A stretch of 64,000 nt of DNA from Promethearchaeota archaeon (GTDB taxonomy: Archaea > Asgardarchaeota > Lokiarchaeia > Sigyniarchaeales > SOKP01). The translations under genes and the position numbers were made by a program. The notes beneath the pieces were generated by a model. That model saw only the letters and a list, made by a program, of their open reading frames with translations, had not been told where the DNA came from and made no database searches. The stretch covers positions 62,001 through 126,000 of the forward strand of contig JAUVXW010000004.1 in NCBI GenBank assembly GCA_030603385.1. The letters are read 5' to 3'. Each line of letters begins with the position of its first letter. Positions within the stretch are counted from its first letter, which is position 1. Shown here in pieces: positions 27,393-36,224 of the stretch.

Positions 27393-27668
27393 ATGACAAT
27401 TGAAAAAATGAAGATGCAAATGACTGAAAAAATAATTCAAAAAGTCTCATCAAATGGAAGGATTGTCATACCAAAAAAATGGAGAGACAAGTTAGCTATT
27501 GATGATAAAAATGAGGTTGAGATGGAACTGAAGGATGATAAAACTATTTTAATCAAAAAAAAAATACATCCGCTTGAGATAGAGGATAACTTATTTAAAG
27601 GAGTAGCTCCGTTTACAGAAGAAGAGTTAGATGAAGCAAAAAAATCGTTATTCCCTAGTGAGAAATAA
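27393..27668 (+). CDS. vapB: AbrB/SpoVT-type antitoxin (VapB-like)
   Basis: 91 residues. KVSSNGRIVIPKKWRDKL and EVEMELKDDKTILIKKK form the swapped-hairpin AbrB DNA-binding domain (about residues 16-62); the acidic C-terminus (PFTEEELDEAKKSLF) would hold the toxin. It is followed 28 bases later by a PIN-domain gene, the usual order of VapBC modules, and probably represses the pair. Confidence 0.85.
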   Translation: MTIEKMKMQMTEKIIQKVSSNGRIVIPKKWRDKLAIDDKNEVEMELKDDKTILIKKKIHPLEIEDNLFKGVAPFTEEELDEAKKSLFPSEK

Positions 27669-27696
27669 ACAAAAATTTAGTGGTTTTTGATATAAA

Positions 27697-28098
27697 ATGA
27701 CAGAAAAAGTAGTAATTGATGCTCAGGTCCTATTTTATTTCCATTATGAATATCAAAAGATTCCATTAATTCTCCAACAACTGAAAAAAAAAGTGATAAA
27801 TGGAGAAATAACAGTAATCCTCCCTACAATTGCAATCGCAGAATTATTTTGGAAAATGAGAAGAGCTGGAAAAACAGATGCATTTGAGGAGGCTCTCAAT
27901 CGATGGGAAAACTCAGAAAATATCATTATCGATGATTTTAATTTGGAAATCATTAAATTGATGTTAAAAAATACTGAAAGTCACGAATTGCATGATGAAA
28001 TCATTGCTATGACTTGTAAAAAGCACAATACGGACATTATTTACTCTAAAGACAAAAAATTTAAAGAAATATTCAATTTACTACTAAGATCTTGGTAG
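27697..28098 (+). CDS. vapC: PIN-domain ribonuclease toxin (VapC-like)
   Basis: 133 residues. The acidic residues expected of a PIN nuclease are visible: D in VVIDAQVLFYF, E in TIAIAELFWKM, E in HELHDEIIAMTC and D in DIIYSKDKKF. It would cleave RNA with a divalent metal when not bound by the AbrB-type partner upstream. Length is normal for VapC. Confidence 0.85.
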   Translation: MTEKVVIDAQVLFYFHYEYQKIPLILQQLKKKVINGEITVILPTIAIAELFWKMRRAGKTDAFEEALNRWENSENIIIDDFNLEIIKLMLKNTESHELHDEIIAMTCKKHNTDIIYSKDKKFKEIFNLLLRSW

Positions 28099-28181
28099 TA
28101 GAGAATTGTGTTTTTTCTCGCCTATAATTTAGAAAAAAGATAATTCATTTTAGTATTTCATCAAATTTAAAATGGAAAGAA

Positions 28182-28586
28182 TTAAACTTTGTAAAAATCC
28201 TTCCTTCTATCCTCAAAAATATCATTGAAATTGTTGAGTTTTTTGTCTCTTACTTTTTCTATATCAATTTCTGCAAACCCTGAATAAATCTTGTCGACTG
28301 GTGCTGACGAGAGGATTTGTCCATCATAAGAAGTAATCTGACTAGCCCCTGTAAATACGAAATTATCTTCCCCTCTTATTTCTTCTCCAATTCGATTCGC
28401 TGTAACGGCGTAAATTCGATTTTCTAAACATCGCGTTATCATTGCCTTTTGACAATAGGGAAGTACTAAATTTGCTGGATGAGCAATAATATCCGCACCT
28501 AAGAGTGCAAGTGTCCTGGCTGTTTCTGGAAAGAACCAATCAAAACATATCATTATGCCAATATTAACACCATTTACTTCAAACAC
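28182..28586 (-). CDS. Carbon-nitrogen hydrolase (nitrilase family), C-terminal part
   Basis: 134 residues in frame with 28632-28967. It starts at an internal codon (FEVNGVNIGIMICFDWFFPE) and carries the catalytic cysteine in ICFDWFFPE. The segment before its first ATG/TTG, YKEKLWFSPGNKPLKV, also belongs to the enzyme. On its own it lacks the catalytic glutamate and lysine. See the N-terminal part for the interruption. Confidence 0.72.
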   Translation of the reverse strand: MFEVNGVNIGIMICFDWFFPETARTLALLGADIIAHPANLVLPYCQKAMITRCLENRIYAVTANRIGEEIRGEDNFVFTGASQITSYDGQILSSAPVDKIYSGFAEIDIEKVRDKKLNNFNDIFEDRRKDFYKV

Positions 28587-28631
28587 TTTTAATGGTTTAT
28601 TGCCCGGAGAAAACCATAATTTCTCTTTATA

Positions 28632-28967
28632 TTATAGATGAATTTTCCTATAAGTGTCAATAACTCCCTTATTTGAAACAATCAATGCCGAATTATATAT
28701 TTTATTGCCTTCTTTTTCTACAAACCCACCAATAATCACAGCTCCAGTATTTTTAGCAATTTTAAGTAAAAATTGAGATGTTTTTCCATTTATTTTTTCA
28801 GCTAAAGAAACTGCTTCTTCTTTTGATATGAAAGTATAACCCGTTGCAAATAACTCAGGTAATACTATTAAATCACCCTTCAAATTAGCAATTAATTTCT
28901 CAATTTCATTAAAATTTTGCTCCTTCTCGCCAAAAATGGGATTTGTTTGAATATAACCAACTTTCAT
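28632..28967 (-). CDS. Carbon-nitrogen hydrolase (nitrilase family), N-terminal part, ends at in-frame TAA
   Basis: 111 residues: MKVGYIQTNPIFGEKEQNF, catalytic Glu in VLPELFATGYTF, and catalytic Lys in TYRKIHL. TAA (28632-28634) follows KIHL directly, where relatives continue with an aromatic residue and E-KLWFTPG; the next codons YKEKLWFSPGNKP continue in the same frame. The intact gene would be 28182-28967, 261 residues, the normal length. Family members hydrolyse amides, N-carbamoyl compounds or omega-amidic acids. It is either a fresh pseudogene or a sequence error. Confidence 0.75.
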   Translation of the reverse strand: MKVGYIQTNPIFGEKEQNFNEIEKLIANLKGDLIVLPELFATGYTFISKEEAVSLAEKINGKTSQFLLKIAKNTGAVIIGGFVEKEGNKIYNSALIVSNKGVIDTYRKIHL

Positions 28968-29021
28968 TTTTAATCATTTTTGAATGTATATATTTTCATA
29001 AAATAAGATAATAACTTTATA

Positions 29022-29879
29022 TTAGTCAATTTTAGTTTCTTTGTCCACACGCATTGTATATAACTCTTCAAATTTTTCGTGTGATTCTATTTCCTTTTCT
29101 ATTTGCTTTTCAATTATATCTTCTAATCCTTCTTCAAAAAATACGTTTTTTTTGAACTTTTTTGCGGGAGCTCCTAAGTATATAAAATTTTCTTCTAACT
29201 CTTGACCAACAGTAGTCAAAGAATGCCCTCCTAAAATTGAATTCTTTTTAATATGTGTTCCAGGCATAACAACACTGTGAGCACCAATTACTACATTATC
29301 TTCTATAATTGTTTTTCTTATAATAAATAAATTTCCGACTATTAGAGCTGATTGAACAATAGCACTTTGCCCAACGACTATATTTTTTCCAAATTCAATA
29401 AATTCCGTATCAACCCACCCTTCAAAAAGTGAATTTGAATATTTAATTTTCATACCAAACATTTTTAAACATATATTATTCATAAATGGGAAGGGGAATT
29501 TATGAGATATCCAAATTGGCCATTTCTTTATCGTACTTCTTAAACTCCAGTATCTATAATCTTTATCAGAAGAGTGCCTTAAAAAAATACCCTCTCGCGG
29601 TTTATGAATACGATTGACGATTATGAGAAATATCTTAGCAAAAATTAAGGATACGATAATAGAAGTTAGGTACATTACAAAAACTAAAAGGGGTAAGAAA
29701 AAAAGGAAGTGAATAAATTTTGGCTCATAAAGTTTCCAAAACAACCAAAATTCAAATTGAATTGTAAAAATACTAATCCAGATCAAAAAAATATAGAAAA
29801 TTAAGTATCTCTTTTTTACTAAAGTAAGAGTAGTATTTGGTCCAACATTTAAACTTGCGGGTACTGACATAATGTTCAA
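29022..29879 (-). CDS. Hexapeptide-repeat (LbH) membrane protein, third module as a separate gene
   Basis: 285 residues beginning MNIMSVPASLNVGPNTT, then membrane helices (about 23-85), IHKPREGIF, and a beta-helix with GQSAIVQSALIVGNLFIIRK. Closest to the single-module gene at 10600-11496. Its ATG overlaps the stop of the preceding gene by 4 bases (ATGA), so it is translationally coupled as the last gene of the operon. It may form one complex with the products of the two genes before it. Function is unknown. Confidence 0.8.
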   Translation of the reverse strand: MNIMSVPASLNVGPNTTLTLVKKRYLIFYIFLIWISIFTIQFEFWLFWKLYEPKFIHFLFFLPLLVFVMYLTSIIVSLIFAKIFLIIVNRIHKPREGIFLRHSSDKDYRYWSLRSTIKKWPIWISHKFPFPFMNNICLKMFGMKIKYSNSLFEGWVDTEFIEFGKNIVVGQSAIVQSALIVGNLFIIRKTIIEDNVVIGAHSVVMPGTHIKKNSILGGHSLTTVGQELEENFIYLGAPAKKFKKNVFFEEGLEDIIEKQIEKEIESHEKFEELYTMRVDKETKID

Positions 29880-30766
29880 TCCTCCGAGTTAATGTGAAGA
29901 AATTTTTTCTTATCTTCATCAATATTAACTTCTTGTTTAACTTCATATTTTATTTCTTCATCCACATGCTTTCTATAAATGAGATCTCTTCTTTGCTCTG
30001 CATATTTATTAGGTTTTAATTTCCTTGCAAATTGAGGGCCTATATAAATCCAGGCTCGTTCTAAAATTTGGCTAGGAATTATAGTAGAAAAAGCTCCAAG
30101 CACAGATTCCTTCTCCATAATAGTACCTGGAGAAACGTGTGATACACCACCAACTAGTATGTGATCTCCTAGGATTACCTTTTTTATTATCAGATAGTTT
30201 CCTACCACCATTGAACTCATTACTACAGCTCCCTGCCCAACGGTAATGTTTCGGCCAAATTCTATAAATTCTCCATCCACCCAAGCATCATGTGCGTGAC
30301 TTGAGAAATCAATTCTTATACCTAACCACTTAAATCCCCACGTAACGACCCACGGGAGCGGACCATTACTCATAAACCAAAATACGAGTTTTTTAAGTTC
30401 TACTCTCAATCTCCAAAATTCATAATCGTTATCACCCTCGATTGCTCTGAAAACACCCTCTTTGGGAGTATGGATCATATTTATTATAAGAAGGAATGCT
30501 TTTGTAAAAATCGCAATACCAAATATAAAGATAAAATATAAAACAAATAACCATATAGGAAGTAAAAACATATTTATATACCATGTAATATTTCGCGATA
30601 TATCGAAAAATATAGCAGCAGCCATGTATCCAGAAATCCATAAGATAGGGATGTATAAAGCTAGAAACTTATAACCAATTCTACTTATTGCACTGGTTGT
30701 TACAAAATCAATCGTATAATCTATTTTGTTAGTCTCGTTTTTTAATCCTTTTCCAACTTTACTCAT
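29876..30766 (-). CDS. Hexapeptide-repeat (LbH) membrane protein, second module as a separate gene
   Basis: 296 residues. TIDFVTTSAISRIGYKFLAL matches the start of the second half of the 610-630 residue proteins at 14.6-20.8 kb. Membrane helices (about 32-95), IHTPKEGVFRA and a beta-helix with GQGAVVMSSMVVGNYLIIKK follow, ending in a basic/acidic tail (KYEVKQEVNIDEDKK) shared with those proteins. Start overlaps the upstream gene by 8 bases and stop overlaps the downstream gene by 4. Confidence 0.8.
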   Translation of the reverse strand: MSKVGKGLKNETNKIDYTIDFVTTSAISRIGYKFLALYIPILWISGYMAAAIFFDISRNITWYINMFLLPIWLFVLYFIFIFGIAIFTKAFLLIINMIHTPKEGVFRAIEGDNDYEFWRLRVELKKLVFWFMSNGPLPWVVTWGFKWLGIRIDFSSHAHDAWVDGEFIEFGRNITVGQGAVVMSSMVVGNYLIIKKVILGDHILVGGVSHVSPGTIMEKESVLGAFSTIIPSQILERAWIYIGPQFARKLKPNKYAEQRRDLIYRKHVDEEIKYEVKQEVNIDEDKKKFLHINSED

Positions 30767-31688
30767 TTAATTTACTCTCAATATTTTTCTTTTTTCTTTT
30801 TTTTGATAAATTCATCTTTTCGTTAAGATCTTCCGCTCTTTTCAAATCTTCTTCTGTGATTTGTAAGAAATCCATTACCCTTCTCTTAAAGATTTTTCTT
30901 AGAGGAGTTCCAAAATAGTAATTATTACCTTTCAAAATATTATATTTTGTTGCTCCTGTCACGGGAAACCACCAAGAATTATTACCAATTTCTACACCAG
31001 GACCAAAACAATTAAAACCTCCAGAAGTAACATTATTACCAATTTTTACTTTTGCAAAAGAAATATTTCCGAAAATCCCTTCTACAGCATGCGAGACCAT
31101 ACCAGGATTTGTTCCAATGTAAGAATTTTCTCCAATTTCTATAAATCGATCACCAGCAAGTTGTTCTTCTATAACCGTTCCTTTTCCAATTTTATTAGTC
31201 CGTGTAAAATTAAACATCCATTTTAATAGCCAGGGAAATGGTCCTCTTGAAAAAGCATTTTTCGGATATTTAATCGTAAAACTACGAAAGTGGTAAAAAT
31301 TTAAAGTTTTACTGGGTATATTTCTTGGAATAATCCCTGATTTTGAAGGGGATCGCTTTTCTGAGATGCCCCAAAACCATCGGGTAATTAATGCTACAAA
31401 AAATAGATGTATTAAGTAGCATACGATAATTACAAGAGGTAGACATAAAGAAGCAATTAGAGAAGGTAAATTGGTAAATATTGAGATAAAATTCCTTACT
31501 TCTAAGAAAAAGGGTAAATAAAATAGCATTATAAACATCATGAAAATTATGGCTGGTACTAGGAAAGAGCCAAAATAAATGACAAAAAATGCAGGTAAAT
31601 ACCAATGCAATTGTAAATTAATTTCTTCTTTAATAAGATTATTAGCAGGATCTACGTTTTTTGTTTCAGTTTCTTTTGTTTCCGCCAC
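30759..31688 (-). CDS. Hexapeptide-repeat (LbH) membrane protein, first module as a separate gene
   Basis: 309 residues corresponding to the first half of the 610-630 residue proteins: leader, membrane helices (about 28-110), SKSGIIPRNIPSKTLNFYHF, and a beta-helix about 165-255. The charged linker is cut off after KRKKKNIESKLNE. Relatives continue from here into the second module, but here a stop falls and a new gene starts 8 bases back. First gene of a coupled three-gene operon with a TATA-like element (TTTTTAAATAC on the minus strand) near 31770. Confidence 0.8.
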   Translation of the reverse strand: MAETKETETKNVDPANNLIKEEINLQLHWYLPAFFVIYFGSFLVPAIIFMMFIMLFYLPFFLEVRNFISIFTNLPSLIASLCLPLVIIVCYLIHLFFVALITRWFWGISEKRSPSKSGIIPRNIPSKTLNFYHFRSFTIKYPKNAFSRGPFPWLLKWMFNFTRTNKIGKGTVIEEQLAGDRFIEIGENSYIGTNPGMVSHAVEGIFGNISFAKVKIGNNVTSGGFNCFGPGVEIGNNSWWFPVTGATKYNILKGNNYYFGTPLRKIFKRRVMDFLQITEEDLKRAEDLNEKMNLSKKRKKKNIESKLNE

Positions 31689-31867
31689 GATTTTTCCCTT
31701 TTAAGTAAAATCTTTCAAATTTCCACTATTTTCTTACGGTTTCTTTTTTTATATACTTGAGAGTATTTAAAAATTTTCAGATTAAAAATCATCGGATAAG
31801 TGGAAAAATAAGAGTGTTAAAAAACAATTATTTAATCTTTTTTTTTCTTTAGAAATTACTGACAAAA

Positions 31868-31876
31868 CTTTATATA
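31868..31876 (+). promoter_or_regulatory. TATA box for the FG-GAP surface protein
   Basis: CTTTATATA about 60 bases before the ATG at 31928; predicted leader of about 30 bases. Confidence 0.5.
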
Positions 31877-31927
31877 CTAATCGCTCATTTTTTCCATAAA
31901 AGTCTATATGGCTTCGGCGAATTTAGA

Positions 31928-32554
31928 ATGAATAAAAATTGGAAATCTAAATATTTGGTATATTTAATAATAATAGGTTTTTCGATAGTTATAATTAGCA
32001 AAAATAACGTTAATCTCAACCTAGAACAGGTTAATAATACAGATGTGGTAAAAGATAAATTTGGAACTAAATTGAAACAAGCTTCTGGGTATTGGGATCC
32101 ACAAATTACCAAACCAGTAGGGGATGGACCTCGCAGTGTATTCATAGAAGACACAAACAACGATGGATATAATGATATTTGTACTGCTAATTTTGATGAT
32201 GATAATGTCTCAATACTTTTATGGAATAATACAATTGGTGATTGGAACCCACTGATTACAAGATCTGTAGGGAATACCCCTTTCAGTGTATTCATAGAAG
32301 ACACAAACAATGATGGATATAATGATATTTGTACTGCTAATTTGATTGATGATACTATCTCAATACTTTTATGGAATAATACAATTGGTGATTGGAACCC
32401 ACTGATTACAAGATCTGTAGGGAATGCCCCTTACAGTGTATTCATAGAAGACACAAACAACGATGGATATAATGATATTTGTACAGCTAATTTTTACGAT
32501 AATACTACCTCAATACTTTTAATAATAATACAATTGGTGATTGGAACCCACTGA
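31928..32554 (+). CDS. FG-GAP (beta-propeller) surface protein, N-terminal part before a frameshift
   Basis: 208 residues. Signal or anchor helix (about 8-24), then repeats of 50 residues of the type ITRSVGNxPxSVFIEDTNND with GYNDICTAN, which hold integrin-like calcium loops (DxNxDGxxD). At about 32521 the DNA has one base fewer than the equivalent point of the other repeats, and the frame falls into IIIQLVIGTH and a stop. The next blade continues in frame +1 and joins the piece annotated from 32668. The two are one gene, 31928-34662. Confidence 0.78.
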   Translation: MNKNWKSKYLVYLIIIGFSIVIISKNNVNLNLEQVNNTDVVKDKFGTKLKQASGYWDPQITKPVGDGPRSVFIEDTNNDGYNDICTANFDDDNVSILLWNNTIGDWNPLITRSVGNTPFSVFIEDTNNDGYNDICTANLIDDTISILLWNNTIGDWNPLITRSVGNAPYSVFIEDTNNDGYNDICTANFYDNTTSILLIIIQLVIGTH

Positions 32555-32667
32555 TTACAAGATCTGTAGGGAATTACCCTTTAAGTGTATTCATAGAAGA
32601 CACAAACAATGATGGATATAATGATATTTGTACTGCTAATTTTTTTGATGATACGATCTCAATATTC

Positions 32668-34662
32668 TTGTGGAATAATATCAGTGCCAATTGGGACCCA
32701 CAGATTACAAGATCTGTAGGAGAGGGACCTCGCAGTGTATTCATAGGAGACACAAACAATGATGGATATAATGATATTTGTACTGCTAATATTAATGATA
32801 ATACTATCTCAATACTTTTATGGAATAATACAATTGGTGATTGGAACCCACAAATTATAAAATCTGGAATAATAAATCTACATAACTTATGTATAGGAGA
32901 TGCTGATAATGATGGGGATAATGACATTGTCACCGCTAGTTCTGCTACAAATAATATCTTAATATTTTTATGGAATAATACGATTAGTGACTGGGATCCA
33001 GAGATTACAAAATCTGTAGGAAATGGCCCAGATATGGTATATATAGGAGATGCCAATAATGATGGGTATAATGACATTATTACTGCCAATCGTCTAGGTA
33101 ATACGGTCTCAATACTTTTATGGGTACCTCATTATGTAAATATTAGTACACCCGAAAATAGCATATATAACAAACCGATGAGTGGATATTACCTTTGTTC
33201 CAACGGATTTGAAAATGATGAAATTGGAAGTGAACCTGAATGGTTTGAACAAATTGGTACTAATGGCGGAACTGTGCAAGTTATTGGAACGCTCGATGGC
33301 CATGAATATGTTCTTGATATTTATGATTCTTCAACAGGTATTTTAAACGCTCACGTAAGAAAATTACTTCCCTCAATGCCGTCTTCCGGGACTGTGGAAT
33401 ATTGGATGAGGGTTGATGATTCTACAAAAGTGTGTGGATTTCGTATTGATCAAGGCGCAATACCTAATGAAATGGTTACTATGCGCACTTTTTTCAATTT
33501 CTTACAATATAATAACGGAACTGATTGGAACACCATTCGATTTATTTCTAATAATACTTGGTATCATATAAGAGTGGATTTCGAATGCACAACTGGGAAC
33601 TACCAAGGTCTTTCACAATACTCATGGCGATTGTATGTAAATGATACTCAATATGGTGATTATCCCTTTGCTAATAATCAATCATATGCATATAGAACCA
33701 CTTGGTATAATGATTATTTACACGCTATGTCAGATTATCATTATTATCTTGATGCTATTGGCTTTTCTTGGGATTCTAAGTATCACATAGGTGATAATTT
33801 AAATGAAGGAATGTTATTGAGCATTGAGGAAAATTTTGACCATGAGTGGATATGCTACTCAATTGATGGTTCGACCAATGTTACAATATTAGGAAATATA
33901 CCATTTGCTTTTCCTAGTGATGGTCAACATTCAATTCAGGTATTTGCACAAGATTCGGCAGGGGATATAATTACGTCAGACTTAAGATATTTTTTTATTG
34001 ATACAACATCTCCAGAAATTATAATAAATTCACCAGCTCAAAATTATTATTTTGGGATGAATGCACCCACTTTTGATATTTCTATAATAGAACCAAATTT
34101 AAATTCTACATGGTACACTTTAGATAGCGGAACAACTAATATTACATTTAGTGGATTGACTGGTACAATTAATCAAACAGAATGGGAAGGGTTTGGTCCT
34201 GGCCCGGTAACCATAGAGTTTTACGCAAATGATACTTTTGGCCTCGAGGATTATAATGAAGTGACAGTAATCAAAGAGCTAAATGCTCCATCAAGTAGTA
34301 TATCGTTTATCCCCCATAGTGGAGTTAATATTGTAAATAAATCAACATTATTTTCTCTATCAGCAGATGATAGTATGGAATCTGGAGTTGCTGTAATTAG
34401 ATATAAAGTAAATAATTCTAATTGGGTGGATTATATAAACTCATTCAGCTTGTCTGCGTATCCTGCCGGTGATTATTTGATCACATATTATGCCATTGAT
34501 GTAGCGGGTAATACAGAGATGGAACATTCAATTTTAGTAACCTTAGTGGACATACCTTCAAAATCTTCATCCACCATTCCTGGTTATAATATGTTTCTTA
34601 CTATTGGAATAATTTGTACACTTTTATTTATATTCTTTAGAAGGAAATATAAAATTAAATAA
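32668..34662 (+). CDS. FG-GAP surface protein, C-terminal part with Ig-like domains and sorting-type anchor
   Basis: 664 residues; coding really continues from about 32522 in this frame. Together with the upstream part there are seven 50-residue FG-GAP repeats, enough for one seven-bladed propeller. A jelly-roll-like domain follows (SNGFENDEIGSEPEWFEQIG), then Ig-like domains with FFIDTTSPEI and YAIDVAGNTE. The C-terminus, IPGYNMFLTIGIICTLLFIF then RRKYKIK, is a tripartite signal like PGF-CTERM or Loki-type sorting motifs. The protein should be displayed outside the cell. Confidence 0.78.
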   Translation: MWNNISANWDPQITRSVGEGPRSVFIGDTNNDGYNDICTANINDNTISILLWNNTIGDWNPQIIKSGIINLHNLCIGDADNDGDNDIVTASSATNNILIFLWNNTISDWDPEITKSVGNGPDMVYIGDANNDGYNDIITANRLGNTVSILLWVPHYVNISTPENSIYNKPMSGYYLCSNGFENDEIGSEPEWFEQIGTNGGTVQVIGTLDGHEYVLDIYDSSTGILNAHVRKLLPSMPSSGTVEYWMRVDDSTKVCGFRIDQGAIPNEMVTMRTFFNFLQYNNGTDWNTIRFISNNTWYHIRVDFECTTGNYQGLSQYSWRLYVNDTQYGDYPFANNQSYAYRTTWYNDYLHAMSDYHYYLDAIGFSWDSKYHIGDNLNEGMLLSIEENFDHEWICYSIDGSTNVTILGNIPFAFPSDGQHSIQVFAQDSAGDIITSDLRYFFIDTTSPEIIINSPAQNYYFGMNAPTFDISIIEPNLNSTWYTLDSGTTNITFSGLTGTINQTEWEGFGPGPVTIEFYANDTFGLEDYNEVTVIKELNAPSSSISFIPHSGVNIVNKSTLFSLSADDSMESGVAVIRYKVNNSNWVDYINSFSLSAYPAGDYLITYYAIDVAGNTEMEHSILVTLVDIPSKSSSTIPGYNMFLTIGIICTLLFIFFRRKYKIK

Positions 34663-34864
34663 AATCTTTTTTTTATTTCTATCTTTAGTTTAATTTGAAA
34701 TTAAAAATTTGATTCTTATTTTTTGTTTAAATAAAATAATTTCATTTGATATACAAAAGATAGCACAAATAAGAATATTGAAGTTTTCGGATAGAAGCAT
34801 TAAAAATAAAGAATAAAGGAAAGCCGATTAACTTTTTAAGGCCTATAAAACTAATTTGTTGAAT

Positions 34865-35020
34865 TTAAGTTTTTTTCAAAAATGTGATCACACGAAAGAG
34901 ATGCAATTCAAAAAGCGTTTCATCTTGGGGAAATTCCTCTCTTAGTTCTTTAATCAGTTTTTCCTTTTCTTCATTTATTAAGTCTAAATTTTTTAAAAGA
35001 ATATCAATATCATACAACAT
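34865..35020 (-). CDS. TA-associated 51-residue protein, copy 1
   Basis: 51 residues starting MLYDIDILLKNLDLINEEKE: a single charged helix pair with LIKELREEFPQDETLFELHL and no cysteines. It lies 34 bases after the HEPN gene on the same strand. An almost identical protein (36065-36220) ends the RelE module 1 kb away; the DNA of the two copies differs at only about ten positions over 156 bases, several silent. Function unknown. Co-location with two unrelated toxins suggests a regulatory or third-component role, by inference. Confidence 0.6.
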   Translation of the reverse strand: MLYDIDILLKNLDLINEEKEKLIKELREEFPQDETLFELHLFRVITFLKKT

Positions 35021-35054
35021 GTATTTCCCCTCTAAAATTTAAAAAGATAAACGA

Positions 35055-35525
35055 CTAAGTGGTATTTTTATGATTCGAATCTCCTATTAAATCTTCTTTG
35101 AACTTCCTCAAAACTGCTTCTTTAAAAGAATGAAAATCTTTCAAATTGTTCTGTAAGATATTGTATATAACCTCGTTATCAATTTCTAAATAAAAATGCC
35201 CTAAAAAATTACGGAATCTTACCATTTTAGTAAGTTGAGTTTTTAATTCCTCGTTTATAATTTCATGCTTGGCTAAGATTTTTATTATATCTGTAAATGT
35301 TTCAGGTTTTTCTTTATTATTGAGTGTCACAATATGATTTCCAATGTCAATACATATATTTATACAAATTTCTAAGGCTCTCTGTGCTGCGAAATAATTT
35401 TTATAATTAGAAAGGAATTCATCTTTTCCTATCTCTTTAAGTTCGCGTAAATTTTCCAATAATTGATCTAATTTATTAAATCTAGTTAGAATTAAGTCCC
35501 GATTTACTTTAATCCTTAAGCACAT
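35055..35525 (-). CDS. hepT: HEPN-domain toxin (HepT-like)
   Basis: 156 residues, all helical. RNFLGHFY (RNxxxH) near residue 117 is the HEPN RNase motif. The start overlaps the end of the nucleotidyltransferase gene by 17 bases, the normal coupling of MNT/HEPN modules. In studied systems the partner adenylylates the toxin to block it. A 51-residue gene follows. Confidence 0.85.
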   Translation of the reverse strand: MCLRIKVNRDLILTRFNKLDQLLENLRELKEIGKDEFLSNYKNYFAAQRALEICINICIDIGNHIVTLNNKEKPETFTDIIKILAKHEIINEELKTQLTKMVRFRNFLGHFYLEIDNEVIYNILQNNLKDFHSFKEAVLRKFKEDLIGDSNHKNTT

Positions 35526-35949
35526 CCATTATGGTCATTTTATCATAAATATCAAGTAGCGGTTTAATCTCTAAATAATCGTATAAAACTCTTATTTCAA
35601 ACTCATGCTGAAATGTCTCATCTTTGGAGTGGATAATACGCCCACTTTTTATAATGTTATATAAAAATCGAGGTGTGGCATCATTCAAAACACAAAAATC
35701 TATTTCAATTTTGTTTCCAAATTCCTTCTCTATTTCCAAACTTAAATCAACTAGATATAAATAATGTTTTTTATATATACGATCTAAAAGTATTCCAAGA
35801 TCTATATCACTAAATTCAGATCTATTACCTGATACATAAGAACCATACAAATAACACAATAGAACTTCATCTCGATTATTAAACACAATATTTATTAACC
35901 TTTCCAGCTCAGTTATCGATATTATTCTATGCCTTTCTCGTTCCATCAT
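35509..35949 (-). CDS. mntA: Minimal nucleotidyltransferase antitoxin (MntA-like)
   Basis: 146 residues. GSYVSGNRSEFSDIDLGIL is the GS-x10-DxD motif of polymerase-beta-type nucleotidyltransferases, and a third acidic residue is in KIEIDFCVLND. It is the first gene of the MNT/HEPN pair and would neutralise the HEPN protein by adding AMP to it, as described for other members. Confidence 0.85.
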   Translation of the reverse strand: MMERERHRIISITELERLINIVFNNRDEVLLCYLYGSYVSGNRSEFSDIDLGILLDRIYKKHYLYLVDLSLEIEKEFGNKIEIDFCVLNDATPRFLYNIIKSGRIIHSKDETFQHEFEIRVLYDYLEIKPLLDIYDKMTIMDVLKD

Positions 35950-36064
35950 AATTTACAAATATTATTTCAGTTTCATAATTAATTATAAATATAGCTATGC
36001 AGTCTAATAACTTTTTATCCCGTATCTAATATAATTCAATGTAAGAAATGATTTTAAGATTAAA

Positions 36065-36220
36065 TTATGCTTTTTTTAAAAATTTGATCACACGAAAGAG
36101 ATGCAATTCAAAAAGCATTTCATCTTGGGGAAATTCCTCTCTTAGTTCTTTAATCAGTTTCTCCTTTTCTTCATTTGTTAAGTCTAAATTCTTTAAAAGA
36201 ATATCAATATCATATAACAT
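36065..36220 (-). CDS. TA-associated 51-residue protein, copy 2
   Basis: 51 residues, differing from copy 1 at about four positions (for example NLDLTNEEKE and FPQDEMLFEL). The ATG is 4 bases after the stop of the RelE-like gene, with GGAAGTAG close upstream, so it is the third gene of that operon. Helical, no transmembrane part. The recent duplication makes both copies worth testing as parts of the modules. Confidence 0.6.
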   Translation of the reverse strand: MLYDIDILLKNLDLTNEEKEKLIKELREEFPQDEMLFELHLFRVIKFLKKA

Positions 36221-36224
36221 GCCT

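Noticed and set aside
12315..28634. TAA read as an amino acid in this organism
   Set aside because: TAA is the natural stop of many intact genes here, often exactly at domain ends, so global reassignment is not tenable; two local lesions are simpler.
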